From the NCBI RefSeq assembly GCF_000471905.2, contig NW_006494942.1:200234-264233 (forward strand): a stretch of 64,000 bases of DNA. The letters run 5' to 3'. The notes beneath the pieces are model-generated. The model searched no databases, was not told the DNA's origin, and saw only the letters and a program-made list of their open reading frames with translations. The translations under genes and the position numbers were made by a program. Source of the DNA: Amborella trichopoda. Its lineage: Eukaryota > Streptophyta > Magnoliopsida > Amborellales > Amborellaceae. This document shows positions 11,079 through 22,440 of the stretch, one piece after another (positions within the stretch are counted from its first letter, which is position 1; each line of letters starts with the position of its first letter).

Positions 11079-11609
11079 TGCATACTCAAGAAAAGAGACT
11101 CAATGCAAAGCAAGAAAGAAATTCCAAACAAAGCTTAACTCTTTTTATTGCATTAAAAAGGGGTTACAAGTTACAGTCGAAAGCCCATTATTAGGGAAGT
11201 TACAAATCTCTTGCATCGGAGGATAAGAGGACGATTACAGGCCAAAAATAAATGCTCTGCTCATGAATAAGAAGCAAAACCACTTGCAAGAGGATGGTTA
11301 CAGGCCAAAAGAAACACCCTTATCATGAAGAAGAAGCAAAACCACTTGAGAGTCAACTTCAATTCCTTTGTCGGATGTTTTCCAAGAGGATGGTTACAGG
11401 TCGAAAGAAGAATTCAACCATTTATGAGTCAGCTTCAATTCCTATGACGAGTATATCAAACATACAAAGCAGACTTCTCTGGCAAGGAACTGGCTTATGA
11501 TGGAGAGCATACCTTGTTCATCGTGAATGCCCTTCCATAGAACAACATGGACTTCACTGTTGTGCTGGAGGATTTTGCTTCCAACGGGCATCATAAGCCA
11601 GGCCTTATT
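11079..11609 (+). repeat. 3' untranslated region of element 1 with short tandem repeat
   Basis: After the integrase stop, 'AAGAGGATGGTTACAGG' with 'GAAGCAAAACCACTTG' recurs about every 65-110 bp between about 11224 and 11450. No clean polypurine tract or LTR start (TG) could be fixed, so the boundary with the long 3' LTR unit is uncertain. Confidence 0.5.
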
Positions 11610-11754
11610 ATTGGTCCCTACCCTTTGCCTACCCAAGTCAGTGTCGTGCGTGAACATTGTCGTGCTGACTCATCATCGCACGTAACAATCCCCACAGGCA
11701 ACTCACTGTCGCACGTGAGCAACATCGTGCGCATCATGATCTTGACTATGCACT

Positions 11755-11945
11755 TATAAGCACCATGCAAGGCCAGCACCAACTGTGTCTTCCAAAGGCT
11801 AGCACCGGCTGTGTTGCTAACTCCCAGCGTCAGCTGTCTTCCTTGAGGATCAGCGTTAGCCATGTTTTTAAAAGGTCAACGCCGGTTGTGCATTTAATGC
11901 TCAGTGCCGGTTGCGTATCATAAGTTAGCGCTAGCCGTGCTGTGA
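11755..11945 (+). repeat. Short degenerate repeat (AGCGCCGGCTGTG-like) in copy A
   Basis: Variants of 'agcaccggctgtgt' recur every 30-40 bp. Related 'gctagcatgggcggcg' repeats occupy the matching place in copy B (36790-37060). Confidence 0.55.
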
Positions 11946-12724
11946 CTGTTCACCTCCTAGTGACTCTTCGCGTCTCCTTGGTTCCCGAGACCCCCTCATG
12001 TTTTGACCTAAGTCACCTTCAGCGACCGTCCGTCTCCCTACACCCTTCGGGTTCCCCCCAGAAACTCCCTTCCATTGCCAGAAACCCTTTGCAACCTTTG
12101 TGCAAGTCATTGGAAATCCATTGCCGGGAAACCTTCACGCTTCTTGCGTACTGCTAGAAAACCTCTTTCACCCGCTAGAAAACTGCTAAGAAACCAGCCC
12201 TGAGCAACCCTCTGTTGCACCTTCTTTCCTTCTCCAGAGCCCTCAAAAACATGGCCGAAGTTCGCTATTTCCCGGTGAACTCCCTTTTTTCTACTGCAAA
12301 CTTCTAGAATCCCTGCAAATCCTGTCTCCTTTCCTGCTGGTGTCTCCTTGCTTAGCAGGAACCTGCCCCTGCTCATAGGCAAAACCTCTGCTAATATTGT
12401 CGGAATCCTCTGTGTGTTTGCCTAAGCTCTCATAGAAAAGCTCACACTCACTGTTAAAAACAATTTTTACCTCAAGTCTTTCTATCTTTCGTGAAGCAGG
12501 GAAAATGGGGGTTACCCCCTTTACATAGCCGAAAGTACCCTCAAATATCCCTTACAAATCCGGAATGCCAGTTGCGTCTTAAAAGACCAACCGACAATGG
12601 GCCAGACCAAGTCGGGCTCTGACCCGAGTCTCAAGCAAAGTTTTACCTCCGCCCATGAAATCCCATGTAACAGAGAGCAGGGCCAGTTCCGGCTCGGGTC
12701 AAGGCCCGAACAGTAACCCATGCC
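11946..12724 (+). other. Unique part of copy A, with reverse-strand TATA-like site
   Basis: No gene. Pro/Ser-rich open frames occur but are not conserved between copies. Copy B carries the equivalent on its opposite strand at about 37150-37700, and copy C at about 52500-53150. A purine/pyrimidine block 'gggggttaccccctttacata' near 12506-12526 matches the TATATAAGGGGGG block of copy B. Confidence 0.4.
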
Positions 12725-13130
12725 CAGCGTCAATTGTGTCCTCGACTCTGTGCCAATTGTGTCTCCGACCCAGCCCCGACAGAGTATTCAAGAAATAGTG
12801 TTGGCCATTCTCAGCGCCAACTGTGTCTTCAACAACCCAGAGCCGGCTGAGTGTTCAAGAATTAATGCTGGCCATTCTCAGTGCCGACTGTGTTTTCAAC
12901 AACCTAGCGCTGGCTGAGTGTTGAAGAAACAGTGTTGGCCGTTCTCAACGCCGACTAATATTCAAGAGATAGTGTTGCTCATTCTTGGCACCGGCTGCAT
13001 TTTCAAAGGCTCAATGTCGGCTGAGTGTTCAAGAAGTAATGATGGTTGTGCTCAATGCCGACTGTGTTTTCAACAACCCAGCACCGGCTGTGTGTCCAAG
13101 AAATAATGGTGGTTGTGCTTAGCGTGGGCT
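12725..13130 (+). repeat. 67-bp tandem repeat, about 6 units
   Basis: The unit contains 'gtgtcttcaacaacccagag', CCGGCTGAGTGTTCAAGAA and GTGTTGGCCATTCTC. Successive units are about 67 bp long and 75-90% alike by eye. The array belongs to copy A and I did not find it in copies B or C. Confidence 0.75.
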
Positions 13131-13589
13131 ATGTCCTCCGCAGTTCGTTGCCACACATCTCATGCTAAAGACGTGTGTGTCCTACTAATGTTATCCTCAG
13201 TGGCATGGCACTCTGACCGTGACCTATTATACCCAGTGGAGTGGCACCCAGGTCGTTCCACCCAGGCCATGACTTCTCATCCTCAATAGGAGTCATACTC
13301 GTGTTGTAGTCCCTTATCCCCAAAGGAGTCAAGGTCATTCTTATCACTGCAAGCCCCAGTGGGTCTGCTTCACACCTAGCTGTCTAATCCTCAAGGAGTT
13401 GGGTCATTTTTAATGAATTTGTTCTCTATTGAGTACTATTTTCACCTCTAAGATAAACACACTCGTCCTCTAATACCCAATGAAGTCAGCCTTCCCATCT
13501 GAACCCTTTGCTGGTCTTGACCCTTTTATCCCCAGGGAGTTAGATTGCAGTCCACGGACCTATTCCTCATGGAGCTTCACGTACATGGG
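13131..13589 (+). other. Copy A segment with 'CCCAATGGAGTCA'-like motifs
   Basis: No gene. Recurring short motifs of the form 'ccc(c/a)a(a/g)(g/t)gagt(c/t)a' appear every 40-70 bp. Similar text occurs in copy C (54380-54780) and, reversed, in copy B (36580-36780). Confidence 0.4.
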
Positions 13590-14420
13590 AACCCATAGCC
13601 ATGGTATGCACTGCATGACCTTAAACTACACCGCCTTGGTCTAGGTGCATGACCCTAAACTGCATGGTGCAAACTATACGACCATAAACTGTAGCGGAGG
13701 TCTAGCTGCACGACCTTAAACTACATGATCCAAACTATATGACTTTAAACCATAGTATAAGTCCTAGTTGCATGACGTTAAAAGGCTCAGCACCATGGTC
13801 CAAACTATATGACCTTAAATTGCAGCGAAGGTCTAGTTGCACAACCTTAAACGCATGGTCCTAGTTGTATGACTTTAAACTGCATAACCACGGTCCAGCT
13901 GTATGACCTTTAAACCATAGTGCATGTCCTGGCCGCATGACGTTAAACTGCTTAGCACAGGTCCAGGAGGCACGACCTTAAAACTCGCCACCACGACATG
14001 CCCACATGCCCTTTACATGTATCTTCATGCACGTCTTCCCTAAACAACCTGTTCGTGTGCGCACTCACCTTCTTCATACCTCCTCAGTAAGCCCATTTAC
14101 TTCATCACCTTTCATCATTCCCTAGTGAGTCTCACCCATGCTCACAAAAACGGTGAGCCATTCCGCCATCCATTCTCACCGTCAATTAGTGGGTCACCAC
14201 TTTTCCACCTTCCATTCATACATCATCCATTTTTCATAGGTAGCCTCGCGTCATCTCCCCAAAAGTGAGCTAAAACCACCACCATACTCACTCCATGGCC
14301 TCCACAGACTGTCATTCATCACCACCATGATCTAACATATGACCTTAAACTAGAGTACATGCCCTAGCTGCATGACGATATAAGGCTTTACATAGGTCCC
14401 AAAGGCATGACCTTAAATGC
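13590..14420 (+). repeat. ACCTTAAACT array in copy A
   Basis: Monomers of about 20-28 bp around 'gcatgaccttaaactgca' or 'ctatatgaccttaaactgta' fill 13600-14000 and reappear at 14335-14420. Between these lies a 'cactttcc/ccattcatcat' segment without a gene. The family is shared with copy B (35800-36560, minus) and copy C (53630-55110). Confidence 0.85.
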
Positions 14421-15769
14421 GCCTTCACAAAAAAAAAAAAAGAGAAAAATAATGGGCATGGTGTAGGACAAGGGAACATTATAAGTAAAAATGACGAACG
14501 AGCATGGTCATGAAACTATGAGTAAGAGAGTTTCGTGAAAATAAAAACCGGGGCACGGTGAAAACCCAAGAGGGCATCGTGAGCAAAAATGGAAGAAAAG
14601 GGTGGACATGGCCGAAAGGTCATGGGTAAAAGAGCCGCAAATAAAAAAGAAAGTTGGTGAAAACCATCTCTATGGTGCCGCCTCCCAAGTCCAAATGAAA
14701 ATCTACAAAAGATGCTTGGACTAATAAACAGGTTGATGCAGCACTTGCCTCAACAAGCGACATTAGCCCACATTAAAAAATCCCTAGTGTCACAATACCA
14801 AGATCCAAAAATATGAGCTTCAAGAAAAAGATTGTCTGAGTCCATTTGCAAGAAGGACTCGAAGGACAAAAGACTCACCAAAAAGGCAGACTAGTCTCAT
14901 GAAGAAGAGCATCATTCTCAAGAGGCCGCTAAACGCACTCCAAGATGCTGGAGACGCCCTAAGAATGCTAAGTCAGCCATGACTTTGGACCTGTTTCGCA
15001 AAACTGCTAACAGTGAGTAGGGGTTATACACAAAGCCGATTACGTCGATAAACTGAGGTACCCTGCCTGCCAAGAAATATCTGGTGCACAATGCAAACGA
15101 GCGTCGACAAAAGCCCCTTCAGCAGACCATCGAGAACAAACAAACAAGGAAGTTATTCCGATAAACATAAGACACCTCAAGAAAGCTAAGTCAGTCATGA
15201 CTTTGGACCTATTCCACGAAACTGGTAACAGTGGGTAGGGGTTATACCCAAAGCTGGTCACCCCGATAAACTCAGGTACCCTGGTCGCCAATATCTGATG
15301 CATAATGTAGACGAACACTGATCAAAGGCTCTTTTGCTGTCTATCAAAAAAGAAACCCAGACCAAATGGGAAAAATTCCCTTTGACAACAGCATTTGACT
15401 GCCAGACGAGCTTAATTCTAATTAACGAGGTCCGTACAAAATCCTCAGCTTCAGAATCACAATTAGTCTCTTAAGGGTGAGGACGTCGACAGGATCCCTC
15501 AAAAATGTCTCTTCTCCCCCTAAATTCTCCATTGATGGAGCTGTACATTGCATCCAAACATCTGAGCATCCTAGTTGTAGCATTACGTGAATCTCCTCGG
15601 CGTTCACGTGGTCCTGTGGCTAAGAAAAAAAAAGTAATAAAGTCAAAAAAAAATTTCAAAATATTGTCCTTCTCACTTCTCTTGAAGCACAACATTTAGC
15701 AAGGAAAGCACCTTGGTCCCTTACGTGGAATATAGAGGAAGCAGGTCAATCAAGCCTCAACATACAGTG
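14421..15769 (+). other. Copy A segment without genes
   Basis: Non-coding and A-rich. It matches copy C 55600-56760 and copy B 34440-35790 (minus). A direct duplication is visible inside it: 'gctaagtcagccatgacttt' with 'gtgagtaggggttatac' at 14968-15035 recurs at 15185-15250. Short open frames on both strands have no family features. Confidence 0.5.
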
Positions 15770-16260
15770 AAATTCCTGACAGTCTCAAAATTACCCCAGA
15801 ATGGGTCAAAATCTTTCTAAGCGCTTTAAAAGGCCTCCTATTAGGTTTCGTCATAATCTGACATATCTAAGGCAGCGCAGACAAAGAAACGATTTCAAAA
15901 AAATCTGCCTCTAGCACCCTGAAACAGACCCTGTAACTAGAACTCTATTTTTGATACGTCAAACAGCTATGGGACCACCGCCATTGGAACCGGCACGAGC
16001 GAAAACCTTTATGGGTCAAGTTTTAGCTTAATCGGGCATCCTAAGACAAAGTTATACGTAAAAGACCAAAAAGGCCGCACGCTATTCTCATGCGGCCTCC
16101 CTACACCAATCTCCATTAAAGGAGGCTGATGTGCACAATCCTAAGCAGCAACTTCAAAGGTCTGTATCTCACTCGTCTCGAGTCGGATCACTCTCAGATT
16201 TGGTGAGCTTGTTCGTCTCATCAAGACGAGCGTTTTGATATGTGGCACGACTGTGACGAT
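15770..16260 (+). repeat. Conserved block of copy A, repeated in A', B and C
   Basis: The segment includes 'ctagaactctatttttgata' and 'gtatctcactcgtctcgagt'. It is found reversed at 20740-21210 (A') and 33880-34330 (B), and forward at 56790-57250 (C). It is the most recognisable part of the putative U3 and a good anchor for aligning the LTR copies. Confidence 0.75.
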
Positions 16261-16997
16261 ACCCGATCAGAGAGAAAACTAGATAGAAGTTGCCAATCCA
16301 TGAAGAAGGTAACAGAAAATTCAACAGTAGCATACCTCACTCGAGCAGCCAAATCATGATGCTCGCGTACCCGATCGACACGAAACTGATTGCATTATGT
16401 GCGTAAGATTCGAGGCTATCTCTGGTTCGAACCGTGCGTGTGATGAAAAATTGGATTTTACACATGGAGGCGTCGAAGCTGCTGTAAATTCCAGCTGACG
16501 AATTTCCAAATTTCGACAAAAAACTCAAGGCAAAAAAATCTTCGTCTGGACACAAAATTGAGCTGCGTTTGATGCAACGCTATCGTGATGGCATGCTTAG
16601 TGTGATTCAGCGAAGAAACTAAAGAAAAACACCAAGTAACAAGTACACTACCTATCCGAAGTTTGCAAGATTCATCCAAATTTCAAGTCGCATGATCGTG
16701 GCCTAAAAGCACGATCTATGGTTCAAAGTTGGTATCAAATTGATTGTCATAACGAGCCCTACAAGAAAGTAATCATCTTTCAATCAAACAAGCACCAGAG
16801 CAACCCTGGATCATCCACAGAAGATCACGCAAGTTCTAGGGCAGCAGTAGGGACTGTTTTGGATTTTTACACATTGTTGGACAGGGGCAAAATAGGCCTT
16901 TTGTATCCAATTTTAGAATTTCTTTTAATTCAATTAAATTGTAATCATCATCAATTTAGGTAGCTTTTGGGCATCCACCTATGTTTGGCCCCAATTC

Positions 16998-17005
16998 TAT
17001 ATGAA
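16998..17005 (+). promoter_or_regulatory. Mutated TATA box of copy A
   Basis: TATATGAA at the position of the conserved LTR TATA box; one base differs from LTR D (TATATAAA). It is probably weakened. Confidence 0.5.
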
Positions 17006-17469
17006 CATGCGAAGCCTAATTGTAAAAGACTTTTGGGTTCATACCTTTGATCATTCAATAAGGATTTTAATTCTTGCTTAAGTTTGTGTGTACGTCTTGG
17101 AGAGAGAGAGAGGAGAGAGAAGAAATTGGCCGGTACCTTTCGATAAGGTAATTTTCTATCTCCCTCTCTTTTCTCTCTCATCTCTTTTTTCCTCTTTCCT
17201 CGTTTCTATCTCCCTCTTTCTCTCTCCTCCCGTCTATGTCTTTCTTTCCTATCATGTCTCTGATCTCCTTTATCCACTTTCCTTTTTCTTTCTTTATCTT
17301 TCCTTCACTTTTCCTCTCTTTCGTGTTCTCTCTCTCTACTCTCTTTCTCCTTCTTCTCTGTTCGTGCATGGCGACGCCGATCGCTTGGCATGATGTTGTT
17401 TCGTTTTAAAGACAAGAACAGTGAGCCAGGCCTTAACCCGAGTGGCAGGTCGAGCCTCCGTCAAAGTCT

Positions 17470-18045
17470 CCATGTCTTCTTCGTCTGACACGGACGACGG
17501 AAACACATCGCCACCCATGTCTTCTCTTTCTTCTTCTTCGTCTGATATGGATGACGGAAGCACATCGCTGCCCATGTCTTCTCTTTCTTCTTCGTATGAC
17601 ACGAATGGTGGAAGCACGTCGCCGCCCATGTCTTCTCTCTCTTCTTCTTCATCTGAGACAGACTATGGAAGCACATTACCGCCTATGTCTTTTCTCTCTC
17701 TTCTTCTTCGTCTAACACTAATGGCGGAAGAACATCACCGCCCATGTCTTCCCTCTCTTCTTCTTCGTCTAACACGGATGGCGGAAGCACATCGCCGCCC
17801 ATGTCTTCCCTCTATTCTTCTTCATCTGACATGGATGGTGGAAGCACATCGCCACCCATGCCTTCTCTCTCTTCTTCTTCGTCTGACACAGACGGCGGAA
17901 GCACATCGCCACCCATGTCTTCTCTCTCTTCTTCTTCGTCTGACACGGATGGTAGAAGCATGTCGCGGCCCATGTCCTCTCTCTCTTCTTCTTCTTCTGA
18001 CATGGACGGTGGAAGCATATCACCACCCATGTTTTTCTCTCTCCT
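17470..18045 (+). repeat. 57-bp minisatellite in copy A, about 10 units
   Basis: Same unit as in LTR D. In one frame it encodes a perfect-looking 19-residue period with SSSSDTDGGSTSPPMSSL. The other frames and the opposite strand are also largely open, because the period is divisible by three. I treat it as a non-coding tandem repeat. Confidence 0.9.
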
Positions 18046-19024
18046 CTGATTCCCCTACCATGAGTAGTGGAGGCTAATTGTCATTCATGTCTGTTCTCTC
18101 TTCTTACCCTCCTGTCATGGGCGGAGGAGGTTCATCGTTGTTCATATTCTCTTCTATCTTCTCTATCATCACCGTTAAGGTTCTCTCGCCTTCCTTCTCA
18201 CTCCTTTTCTTCTTCTTTCTTTCTTCCCTTTTTCTTTTTATCTCCCTCTGTTCCTCCTCTCTTCTTTTCCCATGCATGACATCAGTAGTACTGTGCATGT
18301 CTCTCTTTCTCTCGTTTCTTTCTTCTCTCTCTCGTTTGACCAACAGAGGCTGAGACAAATATTGCCATGGTAGTCTTGTCGTCTAGCAGTATTGTTGTTG
18401 AGCCAGTCTTAGTCACCGTGTCCGCTTTACTGCCACGATAAGCTAGCCATTATGTCAGGCCGACTGATGATTGTTCTGGGGTCTAGTAGCATTTATGTTG
18501 TGTCGGTCTAGTTACTATACCCATCTAGCTACCACGCCGGGTCAACCACCTACTGATCTAGTTGCTCTGTTAGTCTCGCTACCTAGCCAAAACTCCTCTG
18601 ATCTACCTTTTTCCTCTTCTTTCAGCTATTTCCTTACCCTTTCTTCTCTTGGATGTACAAACCTGAGTACATTCACTCAAAGACAAGGTGGGGTCTCTTT
18701 TGTCCCACGTGTCTTGTAAAATTAACCATATGTATGCGATTGCAGAAACAGGAGAATACAAGCCAAGGGAGACCGTTCTGAACCAGTTTTATGACTGAGA
18801 GGCTTTCTTTGTGATTTAAGAGGGCACCCACGTGAGCTAGCCCGAGCAAGTCTCGAACCCACCTTAAATTCCCCTCTCATCGGTTGGTCCACCTATCCTT
18901 GTTCTTGAGCAAGGTTCCCAAGAGAGCGATCTCAAGTATTGGGTTCCCCCGAAACCTAAGACGCGTACCACCAGATCATTCAGATCTTGAGGGCGAGATC
19001 GAGGAACCTAATCAATGGCGATGG

Positions 19025-19600
19025 GGTTCTACCGTCCATGACATAGGAGAGAGAAATGAGAAGAAAATATAGACGGCGATGGGATTCTGCCATCCATGAC
19101 AGAGGAGAGAGAAGGCAAGAAAACATGAATGGTGATGAGGTTAGATGGTGATGGGGTCCCACCGTCTATGAAAGGGGAGGTAGAAAGGAGAAGAAAACAT
19201 AGACAGCGATGGGGTTCCACCATCCATAACAGAGGAGAGAGAAAAGAGAAAAAAACATGGACGGTGATGGGGTTTTGCCATCCATGATAGAGGAGAGAGA
19301 AAAGAGAATAAAACATGGACAACAATGGGGTTCCGCTGTCCATGACAGAGGAGAGAGAAAAGAGAAGAAAATATGGATAGCGATGGGCTTTTTTTGTCCA
19401 TGACAGAGGAGAGAGAAAAGAGAAGAAAACATGGATGGTGATGGAATCCTGCCATTCATGACTGAGGAGAGAGAAAAGAGAAGAAAACATGGATAACGAT
19501 GGGGTGTCGTCATCCATGACAGAGGGAAAGAGACAAAGGAAGAAAACATTGACAACGATGAGGTTCTGTCGTCCATGACAGAGGGAAAGAGATAAAGGAA
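19025..19600 (-). repeat. 58-bp minisatellite with hairpin core, in A'
   Basis: About 10 units. On the plus strand each reads 'gacagaggagagagaaaaga', then AACATGGACGGCGATGGGG, then TTCCGCCATCCAT. CATGGACGGCGAT and the downstream CGCCATCCATG are near-complementary, so every unit can fold. It is homologous to the 57-bp array of D and A but has diverged toward the palindrome. Confidence 0.85.
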
Positions 19601-20046
19601 CTTGGATAGAAGCCCGGCCCGCCACTCGGGTTAAGGCCCGGCTCAATGTGTATGTTCCAGGAGATTAAGAGACGAAAGAGGATGTCTTGCTCGGTGATGA
19701 ACATTGTCATGCATCGCTGGGGAGAAGAGAGAAAGGAAAGTGCAAAGAGAAAGAAAGACATAGAAGAAAAATAAGAGAGATAATGAAAGAGAAGATAGGA
19801 GGAGAGAGAAAGAGAGATAAGGGAAGAGGAGAGTGAAAGAGAGAAAAGGGAAGAGGAGAGAGAAAGAGAGAGGATAGAAAGAGAGAAGAGAGGAGAGAGA
19901 AAGTTAGCTTCATCAAAGGGCACCAACTTTTTCTTCTCTCTCCTCTCTCTCTCTCCAAGACATACCCACAATTTTAATGTGAAACTCTCAAATTTTATTC
20001 ATGAGATTGAAAACTCAAAGATCCCTTTACAAGTAGGTTTAGCATG

Positions 20047-20054
20047 TATTTATA
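20047..20054 (-). promoter_or_regulatory. TATA box of LTR A'
   Basis: TATAAATA on the minus strand at the conserved LTR promoter position. An AATAAA follows downstream in the minus direction near 19990-20000. Confidence 0.55.
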
Positions 20055-21300
20055 GAATAGGGCCCAAACATGAGTGGATGCTCAAAATCTAGCCTAATTG
20101 ATGATAACTACAATTTATTTGAATTAAAGAAAAATCTAAAAAATGATGCAAAATGATTGTTTTGCCCCTGCTCAACGATACATGGAATTTCAAAATAGTC
20201 CATGCGGCTGCCCTAGAACGTGAGTTTCTCCGATGTTCGTTTGGACGGATGATGATTACTTTCTAGTTGAGCAAGGCATGATGATTGATTTGATACCAAC
20301 TTCAAACAACGGATCGCGCTTTTAGGCCACGATTACACAACTTAAAATTTGTATGAATCTTGAAAACTTCTGATCGATAGTGTGCTTATTTCATGATGTT
20401 TTCTTTGATTTCTTCACTGATTTGCACTGAGCATGACGTCACGATCGCGTTGCAACAAACGCAACTCGATTTCGTGCCCGAACGAAGATTTCGTCATCTA
20501 GGGTTTTTGGCCAAAATCTTGAATTTCGACAGCAGGAATTTACAACTTTATCAGCTTCGGGCGTGAAATCCAACCGTTCATCATATGTTAGGTTCGTACC
20601 AAACATAGCCTCAGACCTTACGCATGCAATGGAACTAGTTTCGTGTTGATCTGTCATGCGAGCGTCGTGATATGGCCACTCGAGTGAGTCGTGTACCTAT
20701 TTTCTACTTGCTCGGGAGCCGTCACGGGTCGTGCTACATATCAAAACGCTCGTCTTGACAAGACGAACCCGCTCGCAAAATTTGAGCTCGATCCGACTCA
20801 AGGAGAGTGAGATATGAGTCTTCAAAGTTGTTATTCATGATTGTGCAAACCAGTCTTCTTTAATGGAGATTGGTGCCCAGGAATAACGTTCATCCTACCC
20901 CTTTTTAATGTTTCATCCATAACTTTGTCTTGGGACGTCCGTTTAAGCCGAAACTTGACTCAAAGGGGTTTTTGGCCGTGTCGGATCCAATGACGATGGT
21001 CTCACAACTGTTTGATGCACCGAAAATAGAGTTCTAGTTACGGGGTCCGTTTTAGGGAACTAGAGGCTGATCTTTCCGAAATGTTTTCTTTGTCTACACT
21101 GCCTTAGACATGTCGGATTGCGACGAAACTCGGCAAGTGGCCTTTTGGAGTGCTAAGGAAGATTTTAACTCATTCTGGGGTAATTTTGAGACTGTTAGGA
21201 ATTCCACTTTATGTCAAGGCTTTATTGATCGACTTCTCTTTTGTTTCACATCGTGTACCCAAGGTGCTGAAAAATGTGTTCAAACAGGGGGTAGTTGTCA

Positions 21301-22045
21301 TCTACCGATTAGATGATGACTCTTATCTTTCTAAAAAAAGCCCTTATTTTGTGATAAACATAATATTTATGATAAAGATTAAAGAGAGAAAAACTAGCAT
21401 GTATGAGGGCTCCATGGCCACCCATTTTTGTATAAAATATTCTCTCTCTCTCTTCCCCTAAAGTAAAGAACGTGACCTACAATATCTATAGAATTAGGGC
21501 CTTTCTTATTTTCGCAACACGTATCCACCCCTTTACCCTAGCCAAATTAAGTTATGGAAACAATCTCTCTCTCTTCTTAAAATCTATATTTTCTCTATCT
21601 CTTCTTAAAATCTCTAGGCTTCACGCATAAAGCATTAGGAGAACGGGGTTGCGGTCGTGGTGGTAGCACTACTTGTGCCCCAACTAAGGTCTAAGCTTCC
21701 ATTTTCACCTAACGTTTTCAAAAACCACTAATGATTTAAAAAACGGGTAAGGTGCTCGTCATCCCCACTGAATTATCCAAAAAAGACGAAAAACGGGTCG
21801 AGATTATCTTTTCTCTATTCTTCACGCACAAATTTTAAGAGTAAGGGAGGGTAGTTTAGGCATTTTTTTATTTTGTTGGCAGGGTATATTGCATAAAAGG
21901 TGTATTTTGGGAAAAAAGTGAGAGAAAAAGATAGATTGGAGGTAAGTTGCATAGAAAGTGTAGTCATGGGGTTTTTTTGTAATTTTTTCTATTTCATATG
22001 CAGGGCCCAATTCTATAGAGATTGTAGATCACACTCCTTACTTTA
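21301..22045. repeat. Gene-poor segment with internal duplications
   Basis: A block containing 'ccttcttattttcacgacac' occurs in three versions, near 21465-21530, 22660-22730 and 22780-22840. Another, with 'gaggtaagttgcatagaaag' and 'ggggtttttttgtaattttt', occurs near 21935-21995 and 22570-22640. No gene was found. Confidence 0.6.
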
Positions 22046-22047
22046 GC

Positions 22048-22048
<1 letters not shown>

Positions 22049-22081
<33 letters not shown>
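22049..22081. repeat. (GA)n microsatellite
   Basis: An uninterrupted GA dinucleotide run of about 33 bp. Confidence 0.95.
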
Positions 22082-22084
<3 letters not shown>

Positions 22085-22145
22085 GTTTATACGTGAAGGG
22101 TAGAGTAGTTTTAGGGAGAGGGAGATTGTTTCCATATCCCTTTCC

Positions 22146-22440
22146 GGCATTATGTAAGTGCGGTCCGGGGCTTCGACACTGTGTAAAGTGCGGTCCGACA
22201 GTAGGGTTGCGATACTATGTAAAGTGTGGTCCGACAATAGGGCTCGGGCATTGTACAAAGTGCGATCCGACAATTACAAAGGGCGGTCAACAGTAGATGT
22301 TACTGGATTTCAGGGCTCCGACACTATGTAAAAGGCGGTCCGACAGTACTCGATTTTGGTCTGGTAGTTGTCTTAAGGGCGGTCCGGCACTTGTGCGCTC
22401 TGACAATGTGATGGTGCGCTTCGGCAATTGCTATTGGAGT
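22146..22440 (+). repeat. About 36-bp tandem repeat (AAAGTGCGGTCCGACA)
   Basis: Units such as TGTAAAGTGCGGTCCGACAG, then TAGGGTTGCGATACTA, recur about every 36 bp. They are regular at first and more degenerate from about 22290. CGGTCCG is itself a short palindrome in each unit. No related sequence was seen elsewhere in the window. Confidence 0.75.

Larger units (their letters stand above)
515..19014 (+). mobile_element. Element 1: decayed Ogre/Tat-type Ty3/gypsy retrotransposon
   Basis: The order is partial 5' LTR (515-3265), tRNA-Arg primer site (3269-3286), leader with ORF1-like remnant, gag (4701-6386), RT with connection domain (7563-9096), RNase H (9190-9650), integrase (9800-11078), 3' untranslated region and a 3' LTR-like unit (copy A, to 19014). 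Motif wording in RT and integrase, the tRNA-Arg primer site, the extra leader ORF and the two RNase H regions fit the Ogre branch of the Tat lineage. Every coding segment is broken by stops or frameshifts and no protease motif was found, so the copy looks dead. Pairing copy A with LTR D as the two LTRs of one insertion is inferred from order and orientation. D and A differ at 10 of 76 bases in a segment I aligned by eye. Confidence 0.8.
11610..19014 (+). repeat. Copy A: long LTR-type unit, probable 3' LTR of element 1
   Basis: About 7.4 kb that recurs colinearly as copy B (minus, 38048 to 30564) and copy C (52430 to 59441). It starts near ACCCTTTGCCTACCCAAGTC, shared with the right end of copy B. 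It carries short GC repeats, a 67-bp array, an ACCTTAAACT array, a conserved block at 15770-16260, TATA box, CT tracts and the 57-bp minisatellite. It ends ACCTAATCA at 19014. A 7-kb LTR would be very long even for Ogre. The alternative is a 2.8-kb LTR plus a long 3' untranslated region that always travels with it. Confidence 0.6.
19015..21300 (-). repeat. LTR copy A', inverted and truncated
   Basis: The minus-strand copy of the LTR family starts inside the minisatellite directly after copy A's terminal CA, so copies A and A' are joined tail to tail. Reading leftward from 21300, it has the conserved block (21210 to 20740), a TATA box at 20047-20054, a CT tract (19960-19700) and the minisatellite (19600-19025). 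The last part of the LTR is missing. No target-site duplication could be recognised. Confidence 0.8.

Noticed and set aside
17421..18077. 218-codon plus-strand frame with repeated SSSSDTDGGSTSPP-type period
   Set aside because: It arises from the 57-bp minisatellite, whose length is divisible by three. Homologous arrays in other LTR copies are read differently or are broken.
19029..19971. Minus-strand frames of 136-205 codons with repeated FSLLCHG
   Set aside because: Also minisatellite and CT tract, no start context or domain.
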